In this document: one piece after another, positions 56,814 through 64,000 of the stretch
Numbering within the stretch: position 1 is the stretch's first letter
Layout of the letters: each line of letters starts with the position of its first letter
Assembly (NCBI RefSeq): GCF_029428875.1
Contig: NZ_JAJSOO010000001.1
Location: 124,001 to 188,000 of the forward strand
Length of the DNA: 64,000 nucleotides
Reading direction: 5' to 3'
Source: Streptomyces sp. JH34
GTDB taxonomy: Bacteria > Actinomycetota > Actinomycetes > Streptomycetales > Streptomycetaceae
Made by a program: the position numbers and the translations under genes
The notes under the pieces: model-generated
What the model was told of the DNA's origin: nothing
The model's database searches: none
What the model saw: only the letters and a program-made list of their open reading frames with translations

Positions 56814-57728
56814 GTGGATCCTCTCGAGGATGTATTGACCTTGCTGGAGACGCGCGGCCATCTGTCCGCGAGCATGGCGGCGGGAGGACGCTGGGCCGTA
56901 CGGTTCAAGGCACCGGAGGCCGTGAAGTTCAACGCGGTCCGGCGTGGCTCCTGCCTGCTGGAGATCGATGGCGTCGACGAGCCGATCGGCCTGGCGGAAG
57001 GCGACTGCTACCTGCTCACCCGGCCGCACCCCTTCGTCCTCCGCAGCGACAGAGAGGCCGTACCCGTCGAAGCGGGCGCGGTGTTCACCGCGGCCGGGGG
57101 TGACGTCGCACGAATCGGCGAGGGTGACGACGTGTTCCTCATCGGCGGCGCCTTCTCCTTCGGAACCCACGCCCAGGAACTGCTGCTCGACCAGTTGCCG
57201 CCGGTCGTACACATCCCGGCCGGCACCCGGCACGCGGAGACGGTGCGATGGGCCCTGACCGCGATCGACAGGGAACTGACGGACCGGCCGATGGGCGCCA
57301 CCCTGGTGGCCGAGCAGCTCGCCGTCGTCATGCTCGTCCATGTACTGCGACTGCACCTCGCGCGCGATCCGCACACGGCGTCAGGCTGGCTGGCCGGCCT
57401 CGGCGACCCCGTGATCGCCGCGGCTCTGACCTGCCTGCACCGCGATCCCGCGCACCCATGGACCGTGGCCGAACTCGCGAGCACCGCCGCGGTGTCCCGC
57501 TCCACTCTGGCCGCCCGCTTCAAGACGACGGTCGGCCAGGGCCCTTTGGAGTACCTCACTCGCTGGCGGATCCAGCTCGCGGCCCGGCAGTTGCGGGACG
57601 GCGGGGCGACGCTCGCGGCCATCGCGCACTCCGTCGGATACGGCTCGGAGAGCGCACTGAGCGTGGCGTTCAAGAGGGTCATGGGGGTGCCCCCGGGCGA
57701 CTACCGCAGACAGCCACGGATGCCGTGA
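56814..57728 (+). CDS. AraC-family transcriptional regulator (cupin_6 type)
   Basis: 304 residues from a GTG at 56814. The N-terminal half is a cupin ligand domain (GGRWAVRFKAPEAVKFNAVR, LEIDGVDEPIGLAEGDCYLL). The last 100 residues are a double HTH: TVAELASTAAVSRSTLAARF and TLAAIAHSVGYGSESALSVA, then FKRVMGVPPGDYRR. Regulators of this class usually activate or repress a divergent SDR or oxidoreductase gene, as found here. Confidence 0.9.
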   Translation: MDPLEDVLTLLETRGHLSASMAAGGRWAVRFKAPEAVKFNAVRRGSCLLEIDGVDEPIGLAEGDCYLLTRPHPFVLRSDREAVPVEAGAVFTAAGGDVARIGEGDDVFLIGGAFSFGTHAQELLLDQLPPVVHIPAGTRHAETVRWALTAIDRELTDRPMGATLVAEQLAVVMLVHVLRLHLARDPHTASGWLAGLGDPVIAAALTCLHRDPAHPWTVAELASTAAVSRSTLAARFKTTVGQGPLEYLTRWRIQLAARQLRDGGATLAAIAHSVGYGSESALSVAFKRVMGVPPGDYRRQPRMP

Positions 57729-58115
57729 CTCGGACGAGACGGGTACACCCTGCTCACGCCGGGCTGCGAGCATTCCGGTCCTCCGCTCCCGGCACCGGAG
57801 CGCGCGGAGGCCAAGGGCCACATCGGGACTTTCACGGCTCGCTCCGGTCCGTCGACCGACACGGCCGGCTTCCCCCACCCGGTCCGTACACGTCGGCGTC
57901 CGGCCGGCTCGGCCGCCGCGCATCCATGGTGGACGCAGGTGGACCACGTCCGTTCCCGTCAGGCGCGGGCCTCCGTCCCGCGTGGTGAAGACCCACTGGC
58001 ACCGGGCCCACTCGCCCGGCATGTCCACCGGGCGGGAAACGCCGGACAGCTCGGCGCCCCTGCACTCCATGTCTGTCATGACCCTGGTGAAACACGCGTT
58101 CCGTCGTCACAATCC
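57729..58115. other. Intergenic stretch ahead of the GH9 cellulase
   Basis: No supported gene. Its right end runs into the CebR-type palindrome and the cellulase promoter. Confidence 0.4.
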
Positions 58116-58135
58116 ATATGGGAGCGCTCCCATAT
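58116..58135. promoter_or_regulatory. CebR-type operator upstream of the GH9 cellulase
   Basis: A perfect 20-bp palindrome, ATATGGGAGCGCTCCCATAT, containing TGGGAGCGCTCCCA (58119-58132), the established CebR site of Streptomyces. It ends 54 bases before the cellulase GTG. CebR represses until cellobiose or cellotriose binds. Confidence 0.88.
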
Positions 58136-58189
58136 ATCGGGGCGCCATTCTTCCATGCCCACCGCGTATGTCGACGAAAGGCCTTCCCG

Positions 58190-60850
58190 GTGAATGCCTC
58201 ACCACGCTCCGCACGGCCCATGCGCATCCGCCCCCGGCACGGGCTACGCGTGTTCGGGATGTCAGCCGCAGCCTTACTGTTCACGGCGGCACTGGCGGTG
58301 CCCGGCACGGCCGGTGCGCAGGAGGCCGAGCCCGGCCCCGAGCAGATCTCCAACGGCGACTTCGCCGCCGGGACCGCCCCCTGGTGGTGGACGGCGAACG
58401 CTCCGGCAGCCGTGTCGGACGGCCGGTTGTGCGCCCAGGTGCCCGCCGGAACGGCCAACGCCTGGGACGTCATCGTCGGTCAGAACGACGTCCCGATCGT
58501 CGCCGGCGAGAGCTACGAGCTGTCCTACACGGCCAGTTCGGCCGCGCCTCTCACCGTGCAGACCCGGGTCCAGGAGGCGGCCGAGCCGTATACGACGGTG
58601 CTCGCCACCGCGGATCCGGTGGGTACGGATGCCACCCGGGTGACTCGTACATTCACGGCCTCCGTGGACCTGCCGGCCGCGTCGGTGCAGTTGCAGATCG
58701 GCGGAGGCGAGCGGGCGACGGCCTTCTGTCTGGACGACGTTTCGCTGCGGGGCGGGGCCGAGCCGCCCGTGTACGTGCCGGACACCGGGTCGCCCATCCG
58801 CGTCAACCAGGTCGGGTACCTGCCCCACGGCCCCAAGAGCGGAACCGTGGTCACCGATGCCGACGCCCCGCTGACATGGACGGTGAAGGCCGCGGACGGC
58901 ACGACGGCCGCCACCGGCAGGACTGTCCCTCAGGGCGAGGACCCCAGCTCACGACAGCGGGTCCACACCTTCGACTTCGGTGACCTCACCGCCGCCGGCG
59001 ACGGCTACACCGTCGAGGTCGACGGCGGGACCAGCGAGCCGTTCTCGATCCGCGGGCACCTGTACGACGGGCTGCGCTCCGACGCGCTGGCGTACTTCTA
59101 CCACAACCGCAGCGGCACCCCCATCGAGGCGAACCTGGTCGGTGAGGAGTACGCCCGCCCGGCCGGCCACATCGGCGTCGCGCCCAACAAGGGCGACACG
59201 GACGTCCCCTGCCAGCCAGGAGTCTGCGACTACCGGCTGGACGTGTCCGGTGGCTGGTACGACGCGGGCGACCACGGCAAGTACGTGGTCAACGGCGGCA
59301 TCTCCGTCGCCCAGTTGATGTCCACGTACGAGCGCACCCTGACCGCCCGGAACGCCGAGTCGGCGGAGCTCGGCGACGGCAAGCTGCGTGTGCCCGAACA
59401 CGACAACGGGGTGCCGGACATCCTGGACGAGGCGCGCTGGGAGATGGACTTCCTGATCAAGATGCAGGTCCCGGCCGGCGAACCGCTGGCGGGGATGGCG
59501 CACCACAAGATGCACGACGCCCAGTGGACCGGGCTGCCGATGAAGCCGCATCTCGACCCCCAGCAACGCGAGTTGCATCCCCCGTCGACTGCCGCCACGC
59601 TGAACCTCGCCGCCTCGGCAGCCCAGTGCGCCCGGCTCTACGCCCCCTTCGACGCCGCGTTCGCCGACCGCTGCCTGCGGGCCGCCGAAACCGCGTGGGC
59701 CGCGGCGAAGCAGCACCCGGACATTTTTGCCGACCCGAACGACGGCACCGGTGGCGGCGCGTACGGCGACAACGACGTCTCGGACGAGTTCTACTGGGCG
59801 GCCGCCGAACTGTTCACCACGACGGGCAAGGACACCTACCGCCAGGCGGTGCTCTCCTCCGCCGTGCACGGTGACACGGACGCGGTCTTCCCGGCAGGCG
59901 GCGGCATCTCATGGGGCTCCACCGGCGGACTGGGCGTGCTCACGCTGGCCACCGTGCCGAACGGCCTGACGCCGGCACAGCTCGGCGAGGTCCGCTCCGT
60001 CGTCACCACAGCCGCCGACCGTTACGCCGCACAGTCCCGCGCGCAGGCGTACGGTCTCCCGTACGCCCCCGAGGGCGAGGACTACGTCTGGGGATCCAAC
60101 AGCCAGGTCCTCAACAACATGATCGTGCTGGCCACGGCCCATGACCTGACCGGTACCACCGCCTACCAGGACGCGGTGCTGCGCGGCGCCGACTATCTCC
60201 TCGGCCGCAATCCCCTCAACCAGTCGTACGTCACCGGCTACGGCGAGCGTGACTCCCGCAACCAGCACCACCGCTTCTGGGCGCATCAGAACGATTCCGC
60301 CCTGCCGAACCCCGCGCCCGGTTCGATCGCGGGCGGTCCCAACCTCACCGCGATCGCCTCGGGCGACCCGGTGGCGGCGGAGAAGCTGAGCGGCTGCGCC
60401 CCGGCCATGTGCTACATCGACGACATCGGCTCCTGGTCGACCAACGAGATCACCATCAACTGGAACGCGCCTCTGGCGTTCATCGCCTCTTACCTGGACG
60501 ACGCGGGCGACGGCAGGCCGACCGGTCAGGCCCGAACGTGCAAGGTCGCGTACTCCTCACACCCGTGGAGCACAGGTTCGACGGTGACGGTGCGCCTCGA
60601 GAACACGGGTTCGGAGCCGGTGTCGCCGTGGTCGCTGACCTGGCTGCTGCCCGGTGACCAGCGGCTCAGCCACACCTGGAGCGCGGAGTTCGACCAGAAC
60701 GGCCGCACGGTCAGCGCGAAGCCGCTGTCGTGGAACCGGACCCTGGCCCCGGGAGCGACGGTCGACTTCGGCTTCAACACCTCGGCCGCGAGCACGGCGC
60801 CGGATCCGGGGTCGTTCAAGCTGAACGGCCGGGCCTGCGCGTCGGGCTGA
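58190..60850 (+). CDS. Secreted GH9 cellulase with N-terminal CBM4 and C-terminal CBM2 modules
   Basis: 886 residues from a GTG at 58190 with GAAAGG upstream (an ATG 10 codons later is possible). The signal peptide has FGMSAAALLFTAALAVPGTA. Modules, approximate residues: CBM4/9 48-185 (ISNGDFAAGTAPWWW, CLDDVSLRGG); Ig-like CelD_N 195-285 (IRVNQVGYLPHGPKSG); GH9 catalytic 290-770 with the two Asp in SGGWYDAGDHGKYVVN near 357, YVTGYGERDSRNQHHRFWAH, and the acid Glu in STNEITINWNAP near 753; CBM2 785-886 (CKVAYSSHPWSTGSTVTVRL, Cys-bounded). It hydrolyses beta-1,4-glucan outside the cell. The CebR-type box predicts induction by cellooligosaccharides. Confidence 0.93.
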   Translation: MNASPRSARPMRIRPRHGLRVFGMSAAALLFTAALAVPGTAGAQEAEPGPEQISNGDFAAGTAPWWWTANAPAAVSDGRLCAQVPAGTANAWDVIVGQNDVPIVAGESYELSYTASSAAPLTVQTRVQEAAEPYTTVLATADPVGTDATRVTRTFTASVDLPAASVQLQIGGGERATAFCLDDVSLRGGAEPPVYVPDTGSPIRVNQVGYLPHGPKSGTVVTDADAPLTWTVKAADGTTAATGRTVPQGEDPSSRQRVHTFDFGDLTAAGDGYTVEVDGGTSEPFSIRGHLYDGLRSDALAYFYHNRSGTPIEANLVGEEYARPAGHIGVAPNKGDTDVPCQPGVCDYRLDVSGGWYDAGDHGKYVVNGGISVAQLMSTYERTLTARNAESAELGDGKLRVPEHDNGVPDILDEARWEMDFLIKMQVPAGEPLAGMAHHKMHDAQWTGLPMKPHLDPQQRELHPPSTAATLNLAASAAQCARLYAPFDAAFADRCLRAAETAWAAAKQHPDIFADPNDGTGGGAYGDNDVSDEFYWAAAELFTTTGKDTYRQAVLSSAVHGDTDAVFPAGGGISWGSTGGLGVLTLATVPNGLTPAQLGEVRSVVTTAADRYAAQSRAQAYGLPYAPEGEDYVWGSNSQVLNNMIVLATAHDLTGTTAYQDAVLRGADYLLGRNPLNQSYVTGYGERDSRNQHHRFWAHQNDSALPNPAPGSIAGGPNLTAIASGDPVAAEKLSGCAPAMCYIDDIGSWSTNEITINWNAPLAFIASYLDDAGDGRPTGQARTCKVAYSSHPWSTGSTVTVRLENTGSEPVSPWSLTWLLPGDQRLSHTWSAEFDQNGRTVSAKPLSWNRTLAPGATVDFGFNTSAASTAPDPGSFKLNGRACASG

Positions 60851-60977
60851 TCGCGGCACAGGCACCGGACGCGTCCGGGCGCGGCCATTCCTCACGGGAT
60901 GCTGTGCCCGGGCGCGACCGGATCCACCCGGTGCCACGACTGTGCGACGACGCAGGCGACCGACGTCCGGACTCGGA

Positions 60978-61457
60978 TCAGCGCGTGCGTTCGTAGTGGC
61001 GACGCGCTTTTTCACGGTTGCCGCAGACGGCCATGGAGCACCAACGGGCGCGATTGGCGCGGCTGCGGTCGAGCAGGAACAGCCGGCACCCTTCGTTGGC
61101 GCAGGGGCGCAGCCGGCCGGGCAGGCGTTCCTCGGTATCGGCCCAGGCGAGAACCACCTCCGCGGCCAGCCTGGCGTGCGGGGCGGTCCGTAGCAGCCAC
61201 CGAAGGCCGTCCGAAGCCATCTCCGGAGTCCGGTGAACTCCTTCGAGCAGCGGGCCGAGCGCGACGGGCGAGCTTCTTCCGTGCACGACGTCCTGCAGGA
61301 CGTCCCGCGTCTCGCGCAGCAGCGCCAGTTCCGCGAGGCTCCCTTCACCACCGTGCTCACGCGCCCAGCGCAGACCTCCGGCCGGGTCGCCGAGCGCGTC
61401 CTGCTCCTTGCCGTCGACAAGAGGCCTGCTGTTGAGCAGGTCCAGGAGCACGTCCAT
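60978..61457 (-). CDS. CGNR zinc-finger (ABATE domain) protein
   Basis: 159 residues from the ATG at 61457, chosen because GGGGAG lies 8 bases before it (GTGs slightly upstream have no proper spacing). N-terminal ABATE domain (LLDLLNSRPLVDGKEQDALG) and C-terminal CGNR zinc finger: CANEGCRLFLLDRSRANRAR, then CSMAVCGNREKARRHYERTR. Putative stress-related regulators with a 4-Cys zinc site. The start is 105 bases from the divergent hydrolase, which it may regulate. Confidence 0.9.
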   Translation of the reverse strand: MDVLLDLLNSRPLVDGKEQDALGDPAGGLRWAREHGGEGSLAELALLRETRDVLQDVVHGRSSPVALGPLLEGVHRTPEMASDGLRWLLRTAPHARLAAEVVLAWADTEERLPGRLRPCANEGCRLFLLDRSRANRARWCSMAVCGNREKARRHYERTR

Positions 61458-61561
61458 CTCCACCACTCCCCTCTAACCGGATCGATTCGCTTGACAGGTT
61501 AGCCGATGCAGTGCTTGCATGGCGAAGAACTAACTGGATGAACGCTTCGAAGGGGTTAGGC

Positions 61562-62440
61562 ATGAGCGCAGTACACCACCGGACCGCCACCGTCGACGGC
61601 CACGAGATCTACTACCGCGAAGCCGGCCCCGCCGACTCCCCCACGATCGTCCTGCTCCACGGCTTCCCGACCAGCTCGTTCATGTTCCGCGAGCTCATCC
61701 CGCTGTTGGCCGACGACTACCACGTCATCGCGCCGGACCACCTCGGCTTCGGCCACTCCGACGCACCCCTCGCATCGGAGTTCGACTACACCTTCGACGC
61801 CCTCGCCGAAATCACCTCCGGCCTGCTCGGCCAACTGGGCCTGGACCGCTACGCCCTCTACGTCCAGGACTACGGCGCCCCCATCGGATGGCGCCTCGCC
61901 CTCGATCACCCGGATCGGGTCTCCGCTCTCGTCACCCAGAACGGCAACGGCTACGAAGACGGCTTCGTCGAGTCGTTCTGGACCGACGTCTGGGCCTACG
62001 GGGCGGACCCCGGCCCCGGCACCGAACCGGCCGTCCGCAGCGCGTTGGGCATCGACGCCATCCGCTGGCAGTACGTACACGGTGTGCCCGACCCCAGCCT
62101 GGTCAGCCCTGACACCTGGGAGCACGACTTCGCCCTCGTCTCCCGCGAGGGCAACGACGAGATACAGCTCGCGCTGTTCCGCGACTACCGGAACAACCGC
62201 CCGCTCTACCCGCTGCTCCACGAGTTCCTGCGCACCAGCGAGGTCCCGGTCCTCGCCGTGTGGGGCCGCAACGACGAGATCTTCGGCCCCGCCGGCGCCC
62301 AGGCGTTCACCCGCGACGCCAAGGACGCCGAGGTACACCTGATCGACGGAGGACACTTCCTGCTGGAGAGCCACCTGGACGTCGTCGCGGGCCACCTGCG
62401 CGGCTTCCTCGGGCGGGTGCTGGGACACGCAGGGGCGTGA
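61562..62440 (+). CDS. Alpha/beta hydrolase, haloalkane dehalogenase/epoxide hydrolase-like
   Basis: 292 residues from the ATG at 61562. The order of motifs is complete: oxyanion HGFPTSSFMFREL, DHLGFGHSDAP, the nucleophile elbow with Asp (YVQDYGAPIGWRLAL), an acid in VWGRNDEIFGP and the catalytic His in IDGGHFLLESH. Asp as nucleophile (Q-D-Y-G) is the pattern of haloalkane dehalogenases and soluble epoxide hydrolases. Divergent from a CGNR-zinc-finger gene, with a 104-base spacer. Confidence 0.88.
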   Translation: MSAVHHRTATVDGHEIYYREAGPADSPTIVLLHGFPTSSFMFRELIPLLADDYHVIAPDHLGFGHSDAPLASEFDYTFDALAEITSGLLGQLGLDRYALYVQDYGAPIGWRLALDHPDRVSALVTQNGNGYEDGFVESFWTDVWAYGADPGPGTEPAVRSALGIDAIRWQYVHGVPDPSLVSPDTWEHDFALVSREGNDEIQLALFRDYRNNRPLYPLLHEFLRTSEVPVLAVWGRNDEIFGPAGAQAFTRDAKDAEVHLIDGGHFLLESHLDVVAGHLRGFLGRVLGHAGA

Positions 62441-62528
62441 GGCCGGCGGACCCGTCGCGATCACCCGAGGTGACGGACAGGACCACCTCCTGCGGCCCCG
62501 ATCCGGTCGGCGGACCGAAGGCGTCTCC

Positions 62529-63167
62529 TCAACCGGAGGAAAATCCCGGTACCGAGTCCCCGTTGAACGCCCACAGGGCGGCGGTGTACCAGAGGAGGGC
62601 GACACCGAGTACGAGCAGACCGCCCACCACCGGAAGGAGCCGGCCGGGCAGGCGCCTGCTGCGCACGACGATCACCTTGGCCACGAACGCGCCGTAGAGG
62701 GCGCATCCGGCGAAGGAGTGGATCGCGACTCGCGGGGATGTCGTCTCGATCCCGTAGGTCGTGAGGCAGTGATACGCGATCGGCAACGAGAGGAGGAGGG
62801 CGAGGAACCCGAGCACCCGGTGCCCCAAGCGCACTGGCCGCGGTGCGGGGCCGGCACCCGGCACACGGCCGTACATCCAGAGGGCGAGGCAGATCTGGAT
62901 GAGGGCGACGCCGAGCAGCACGGTACTGAGCCGGGCTTTGAGGTCGACCGCCTCGGTGCCGTACGCGCCGAAGAGCCCGTTGAGGTAGTCCGGCGTGTGG
63001 TGGGCGCCGAAGAGGTAGATGCCGACGGCGACCGCGACAGGCACCAGGACGGCGAACACGGCGACGGATGCGCGCTTCCTGCCTCCCCCTTCGCCGCGCC
63101 GCGACGTCGTGCCGTTCAGCCGGCTCAGCTCTCCACCTGCTTGCCCTTGGTGTCGAGGACGTACCAC
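62529..63167 (-). CDS. DUF6529-family membrane protein
   Basis: Up to 212 residues. Four to five helices: VAVFAVLVPVAVAVGIYLFG, LLGVALIQICLALWMYGRVP, VLGFLALLLSLPIAYHCLTT, GCALYGAFVAKVIVV, and a C-terminal helix ending ALWAFNGDSVPGF. Resembles DUF6529, found next to COG4315 lipoproteins as here, perhaps a cytochrome b561-like transmembrane unit. The start is uncertain: the only good in-frame codon is a GTG at 63167, which overlaps the lipoprotein gene by 43 bases; a shorter start near 63060 would remove part of the first helix. Confidence 0.8.
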   Translation of the reverse strand: MVRPRHQGQAGGELSRLNGTTSRRGEGGGRKRASVAVFAVLVPVAVAVGIYLFGAHHTPDYLNGLFGAYGTEAVDLKARLSTVLLGVALIQICLALWMYGRVPGAGPAPRPVRLGHRVLGFLALLLSLPIAYHCLTTYGIETTSPRVAIHSFAGCALYGAFVAKVIVVRSRRLPGRLLPVVGGLLVLGVALLWYTAALWAFNGDSVPGFSSG

Positions 63168-63616
63168 TCGGCGCCGAACTGGTCGAGGTTCTGGCCGTTC
63201 GTCTGGCCTGGCTTCGTGTCGCCCCCGTAGTAGTAGAGGGGGTGTCCGTTGTAGGTGACCTGCTCGTCACCGTCGGAACGCTTGGTGCTGCCGAGCAGCT
63301 TCTTGTCCACGCCGCTGCCGACCTCGGCGGTGCCCTTGGTGAGGAGGGGAGGCCATGCCTTGGCGCAGGCACCTGTGCAGTTCGACTTGTTCTTCGTGTC
63401 GGCGAGGAAGAGGTAGAGGGTGTTGCCCTTGTCGTCGACCAGGATCTTGCCGAGGGCGCCCGCGGACTTCGTGTCCACGGTTGCGGGCGCCGAAGGCGAG
63501 GCGCTGGAGGAGGTCGGCCCGTTCCCCTCCCCCGAGGTGCTGCCGGAGCAACTGGTCAGGGCGCCGGCGAGAAGCAGTGTGGCGGCGCAGGTGACGGCTG
63601 TGGCAGTGCGTTTCAT
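63125..63616 (-). CDS. COG4315-family secreted lipoprotein
   Basis: 163 residues from the ATG at 63616 with GGAG upstream. The signal with lipobox LAGALTSC makes it a lipoprotein; a Ser/Thr-rich linker follows. Two COG4315 repeats are visible: KILVDDKGNTLYLFLADTKN with a Cys pair (SNCTGACAKAWPPLL), then GDEQVTYNGHPLYYYGGDTK and QNLDQFGAEWYVLD. Upstream partner of the DUF6529 protein, with overlapping genes. Possibly an extracytoplasmic electron-transfer or metal-related lipoprotein; the role is unproven. Confidence 0.88.
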   Translation of the reverse strand: MKRTATAVTCAATLLLAGALTSCSGSTSGEGNGPTSSSASPSAPATVDTKSAGALGKILVDDKGNTLYLFLADTKNKSNCTGACAKAWPPLLTKGTAEVGSGVDKKLLGSTKRSDGDEQVTYNGHPLYYYGGDTKPGQTNGQNLDQFGAEWYVLDTKGKQVES

Positions 63617-63860
63617 CAAGGGCTCCGTGGGTGGAATTGTCGGGGCCCCTTGTCTCTGCCCGACTGCGCTCGTCCGTTCACGACGTCACCGTCAACACCA
63701 CTCCCCCGGAGGCACCTCGGACGACCCGCACGCGAGGGGGACGGCCTTCGGGTCACTCGATCGCCCACCCCGTCGTCCGCTTCCGTGCCGCACCCGGGCC
63801 ATCGACAGGATCACGCAGCCCTCGCCGGTCCGGCCCCGATCATGATCGGGCGGACAGTGC

Positions 63861-64000
63861 TCAGCACGACCGGGTTCGGTGCGCCGTGTACGCGGTGACC
63901 TTCCACCGCTCCCCGGCCCGGTGCTCCATCGCTGCCGTGGCCACGTACCGTGCCGGCCGGTCGGTGGGCCGGGGGATGCGCCAACCCGTCGTCGTGTCGA
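63861..64000 (-). CDS. C-terminal end of an unrecognised protein (5' part outside the window)
   Basis: The minus frame that ends at 63861 reads TGWRIPRPTDRPARYVATAA, MEHRAGERWKVTAY and ends HRTRSC. Its composition (Trp, aromatics and balanced charge) looks coding, and it stays open to the window edge. About 46 residues are visible, too few to assign a family. Confidence 0.45.
   Translation of the reverse strand, partial: DTTTGWRIPRPTDRPARYVATAAMEHRAGERWKVTAYTAHRTRSC

Overview
The window is high-GC DNA with pervasive GTG/TTG starts, 4-base ATGA/GTGA gene overlaps and families typical of actinomycetes (AfsR/STAND-like regulator, DUF6221, DUF6529 with a COG4315 lipoprotein, a CebR-type operator, a detoxin/rimosamide-like assembly line). 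The source is almost certainly a Streptomyces or close relative. The mix of secondary metabolism, degradative genes and many gene fragments suggests an accessory region, perhaps a chromosome arm. Only sequence reading was possible, so family calls come from visible motifs and no database search was run.

Layout. 1-1.7 kb: a truncated BrkB/YihY membrane protein, a CehA/McbA metallohydrolase fragment and a possible transposase tail. 2-16.4 kb: a three-gene minus-strand operon encoding an NRPS (C-A-PCP-TE), a hybrid NRPS-PKS (A-PCP-C-A-PCP-KS-KR-ACP-TE, no AT) and a TauD-type dioxygenase. This is the gene set and domain order expected for detoxin/rimosamide-type depsipeptides. 16.5-21.5 kb: an APC permease, small unknown genes, an IS110 fragment and non-coding DNA. 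21.5-30.2 kb: a giant secreted DNRLRE/Ig-repeat/S1 serine protease with an overlapping lipoprotein gene, a STAND regulator interrupted by a TGA codon exactly in its Walker A motif, and two small secreted proteins.

30.3-32.4 kb: a divergent arsenic locus (arsR, aquaglyceroporin and truncated arsC against arsI). 32.6-38.7 kb: a MerR-alpha/beta hydrolase fusion, a reductase plus aberrant inositol-phosphatase-like pair divergent from a LysR regulator, and a NemR-like TetR regulator with a DJ-1/PfpI protein sharing duplicated operators. 38.8-40.1 kb: a hydrolase fragment and a hemerythrin. 40.4-46.6 kb: a lower protocatechuate-4,5/gallate pathway operon (ligU, ligJ, ligK, ligI and an MFS transporter) facing a GntR regulator. 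The four enzymes carry 2-pyrone-4,6-dicarboxylate to pyruvate and oxaloacetate, but no ring-cleavage dioxygenase is present.

46.9-54 kb: tandem DUF6221 genes, small membrane proteins, a CASTOR/POLLUX-like channel, a PRC-barrel protein followed by a perfect 25-bp hairpin, and HigA-like and VOC fragments. 54.4-64 kb: a GH26-like lipoprotein, an SDR divergent from an AraC regulator, a GH9 cellulase behind a perfect CebR-type palindrome, a CGNR zinc-finger protein, a dehalogenase/epoxide-hydrolase-like enzyme, the COG4315/DUF6529 pair and the C-terminal end of an unrecognised protein.

Most interesting items: the detoxin-like cluster with its two parallel thioesterase-terminated synthases, the nonsense codon in the STAND P-loop together with the palindromes around it, the PDC operon lacking ring cleavage, the duplicated TetR operators, and the inverted repeat that includes the arsR start codon.
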